Origin: Candidatus Woesearchaeota archaeon
Lineage (GTDB): Archaea > Nanobdellota > Nanobdellia > Woesearchaeales > SKIA01
Direction of reading: 5' to 3'
DNA length: 20,202 bases
Assembly: GCA_007116645.1 (NCBI GenBank)
Contig: SKIA01000012.1
Span: 1 to 20,202, forward strand
The notes under the pieces are model-generated. The model made no database searches. It saw only the letters and a program-made list of their open reading frames with translations, and was not told the origin of the DNA. This document shows positions 19,755 to 20,202 of this stretch, piece after piece (the first letter of the stretch is position 1; each line of letters begins with the position of its first letter). Made by a program: the position numbers and the translations under genes.

Positions 19755-20202
19755 ATGAATGAGACAGCCCAGTACAAAGTAAAAGACCTCTCACTTGCAG
19801 AGTTTGGAAGAAAAGAAATCAGTATCGCAGAAAAAGAAATGCCAGGCCTGATGGCAATTAGAGAACGGTACGCAAAAGCTCAACCACTCAAAGGAGCAAA
19901 AATCATGGGCAGCTTGCACATGACCATCCAAACAGCAGTACTTATTGAAACCCTTGCAGCACTAGGAGCAACAGTGCGCTGGGCATCCTGTAACATTTTT
20001 TCAACGCAAGACCACGCAGCAGCAGCCATTGCACAAGCAGGAATCCCTGTCTTTGCGTGGAAAGGAGAAACCCTTGAAGAATACTGGTGGTGCACAGAAC
20101 GCGCACTTGACTTTGACGGCACCGGACCAGACCTCATCGTTGATGATGGAGGAGACGCAACACTACTTATTCACAAAGGAGTTGAAGCAGAAAAAGACTT
20201 GA
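19755..20202 (+). CDS. ahcY: S-adenosylhomocysteine hydrolase, N-terminal part (runs off window)
   Basis: 149 complete codons are visible; the gene continues past the window end. The enzyme converts S-adenosylhomocysteine to adenosine and homocysteine. Conserved substrate-domain motifs are GSLHMTIQTAVLIETL (52-67, H55), WASCNIFSTQDHAAAAIA (76-93, C79), AWKGETLEEYWW (101-112) and IVDDGGDATLLIH (128-140, D130/D131). The numbering is nearly the same as in the human enzyme. It starts two bases after the PfkB gene stop, so the two form an operon from the promoter at 18731. The Rossmann NAD domain lies outside the window. Confidence 0.95.
   Translation, partial: MNETAQYKVKDLSLAEFGRKEISIAEKEMPGLMAIRERYAKAQPLKGAKIMGSLHMTIQTAVLIETLAALGATVRWASCNIFSTQDHAAAAIAQAGIPVFAWKGETLEEYWWCTERALDFDGTGPDLIVDDGGDATLLIHKGVEAEKDL

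Noticed and set aside
1..20202. CRISPR array, rRNA, tRNA or insertion sequence
   Set aside because: No regularly spaced repeats, no tRNA-like cloverleaf with T-loop consensus, and no transposase signature were seen on either strand; reading by eye could miss an unusual tRNA.

Overview
The window reads as a gene-dense archaeal chromosome segment, most likely from a DPANN lineage of the Woesearchaeota type (the lineage is inference). Archaeal markers are a deoxyhypusine synthase, a Tfx-type DNA-binding protein, archaeal TATA boxes about 25-27 bp upstream of start codons (leaderless mRNAs), and an AbrB/PIN VapBC pair. I see no rRNA, tRNA, CRISPR array, insertion sequence or prophage block. No gene-free stretch exceeds 300 bases; the longest, 5218-5482, holds a 40-codon gene.

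Layout. (1) 2-4402: the end of a Tfx-like regulator gene, translationally coupled to two large secreted beta-propeller proteins. The first has tail-fibre-like repeats and a six-blade Kelch propeller; the second has a seven-blade Ycf48/BNR-like propeller. (2) 4427-5217: a membrane-anchored transglutaminase-like protein divergent from a small ferredoxin. (3) 5247-8008: a 40-aa hydrophilic protein, endonuclease IV, a 67-aa unknown, an Ogg1-type glycosylase and VapBC. (4) 8005-11527: a DUF1858-IscA fusion, leucyl aminopeptidase, Mn-type superoxide dismutase, a VOC-family protein and an FMN-binding flavodoxin-fold protein. (5) 11490-12756: two unrecognised proteins. (6) 12884-14370: endonuclease III, an unannotated 52-aa DUF308-like membrane protein and a 237-aa polytopic membrane protein. 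(7) 14394-16502: a DUF692 (MbnB/TglH/ChrH-like) protein divergent from an Mrp-type ATPase without its usual CxxC, then a [2Fe-2S] ferredoxin and a 60-aa two-helix membrane protein. (8) 16533-20202: deoxyhypusine synthase, two tandem degenerate Nudix-fold proteins, a PfkB kinase (probably adenosine kinase) and the start of S-adenosylhomocysteine hydrolase.

How the genes work together. Three base-excision-repair enzymes (Nfo, Ogg, Nth) and a superoxide dismutase suggest oxidative-damage defence, although they are not one operon. Fe-S genes recur (IscA fusion, Mrp-like ATPase, two ferredoxins, Nth). The PfkB kinase and AhcY form a two-gene unit that would clear adenosine and homocysteine from the methylation cycle.

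Expression architecture is the most consistent structural feature. First genes of transcription units have a TATA box placing transcription start at or next to the start codon. Genes inside units, and a few others, carry Shine-Dalgarno sites instead. Several TATA boxes overlap or directly follow the upstream stop codon. One TATA box seems to serve two divergent genes at 15231-15240 and probably another at 10581-10590. Five of seven convergent gene pairs overlap at their 3' ends. The best leads for something undescribed are the tandem Nudix-fold pair with a lost catalytic box, the DUF692/Mrp divergent pair, the hidden 40-aa and 52-aa genes, and the Tfx-coupled propeller operon.
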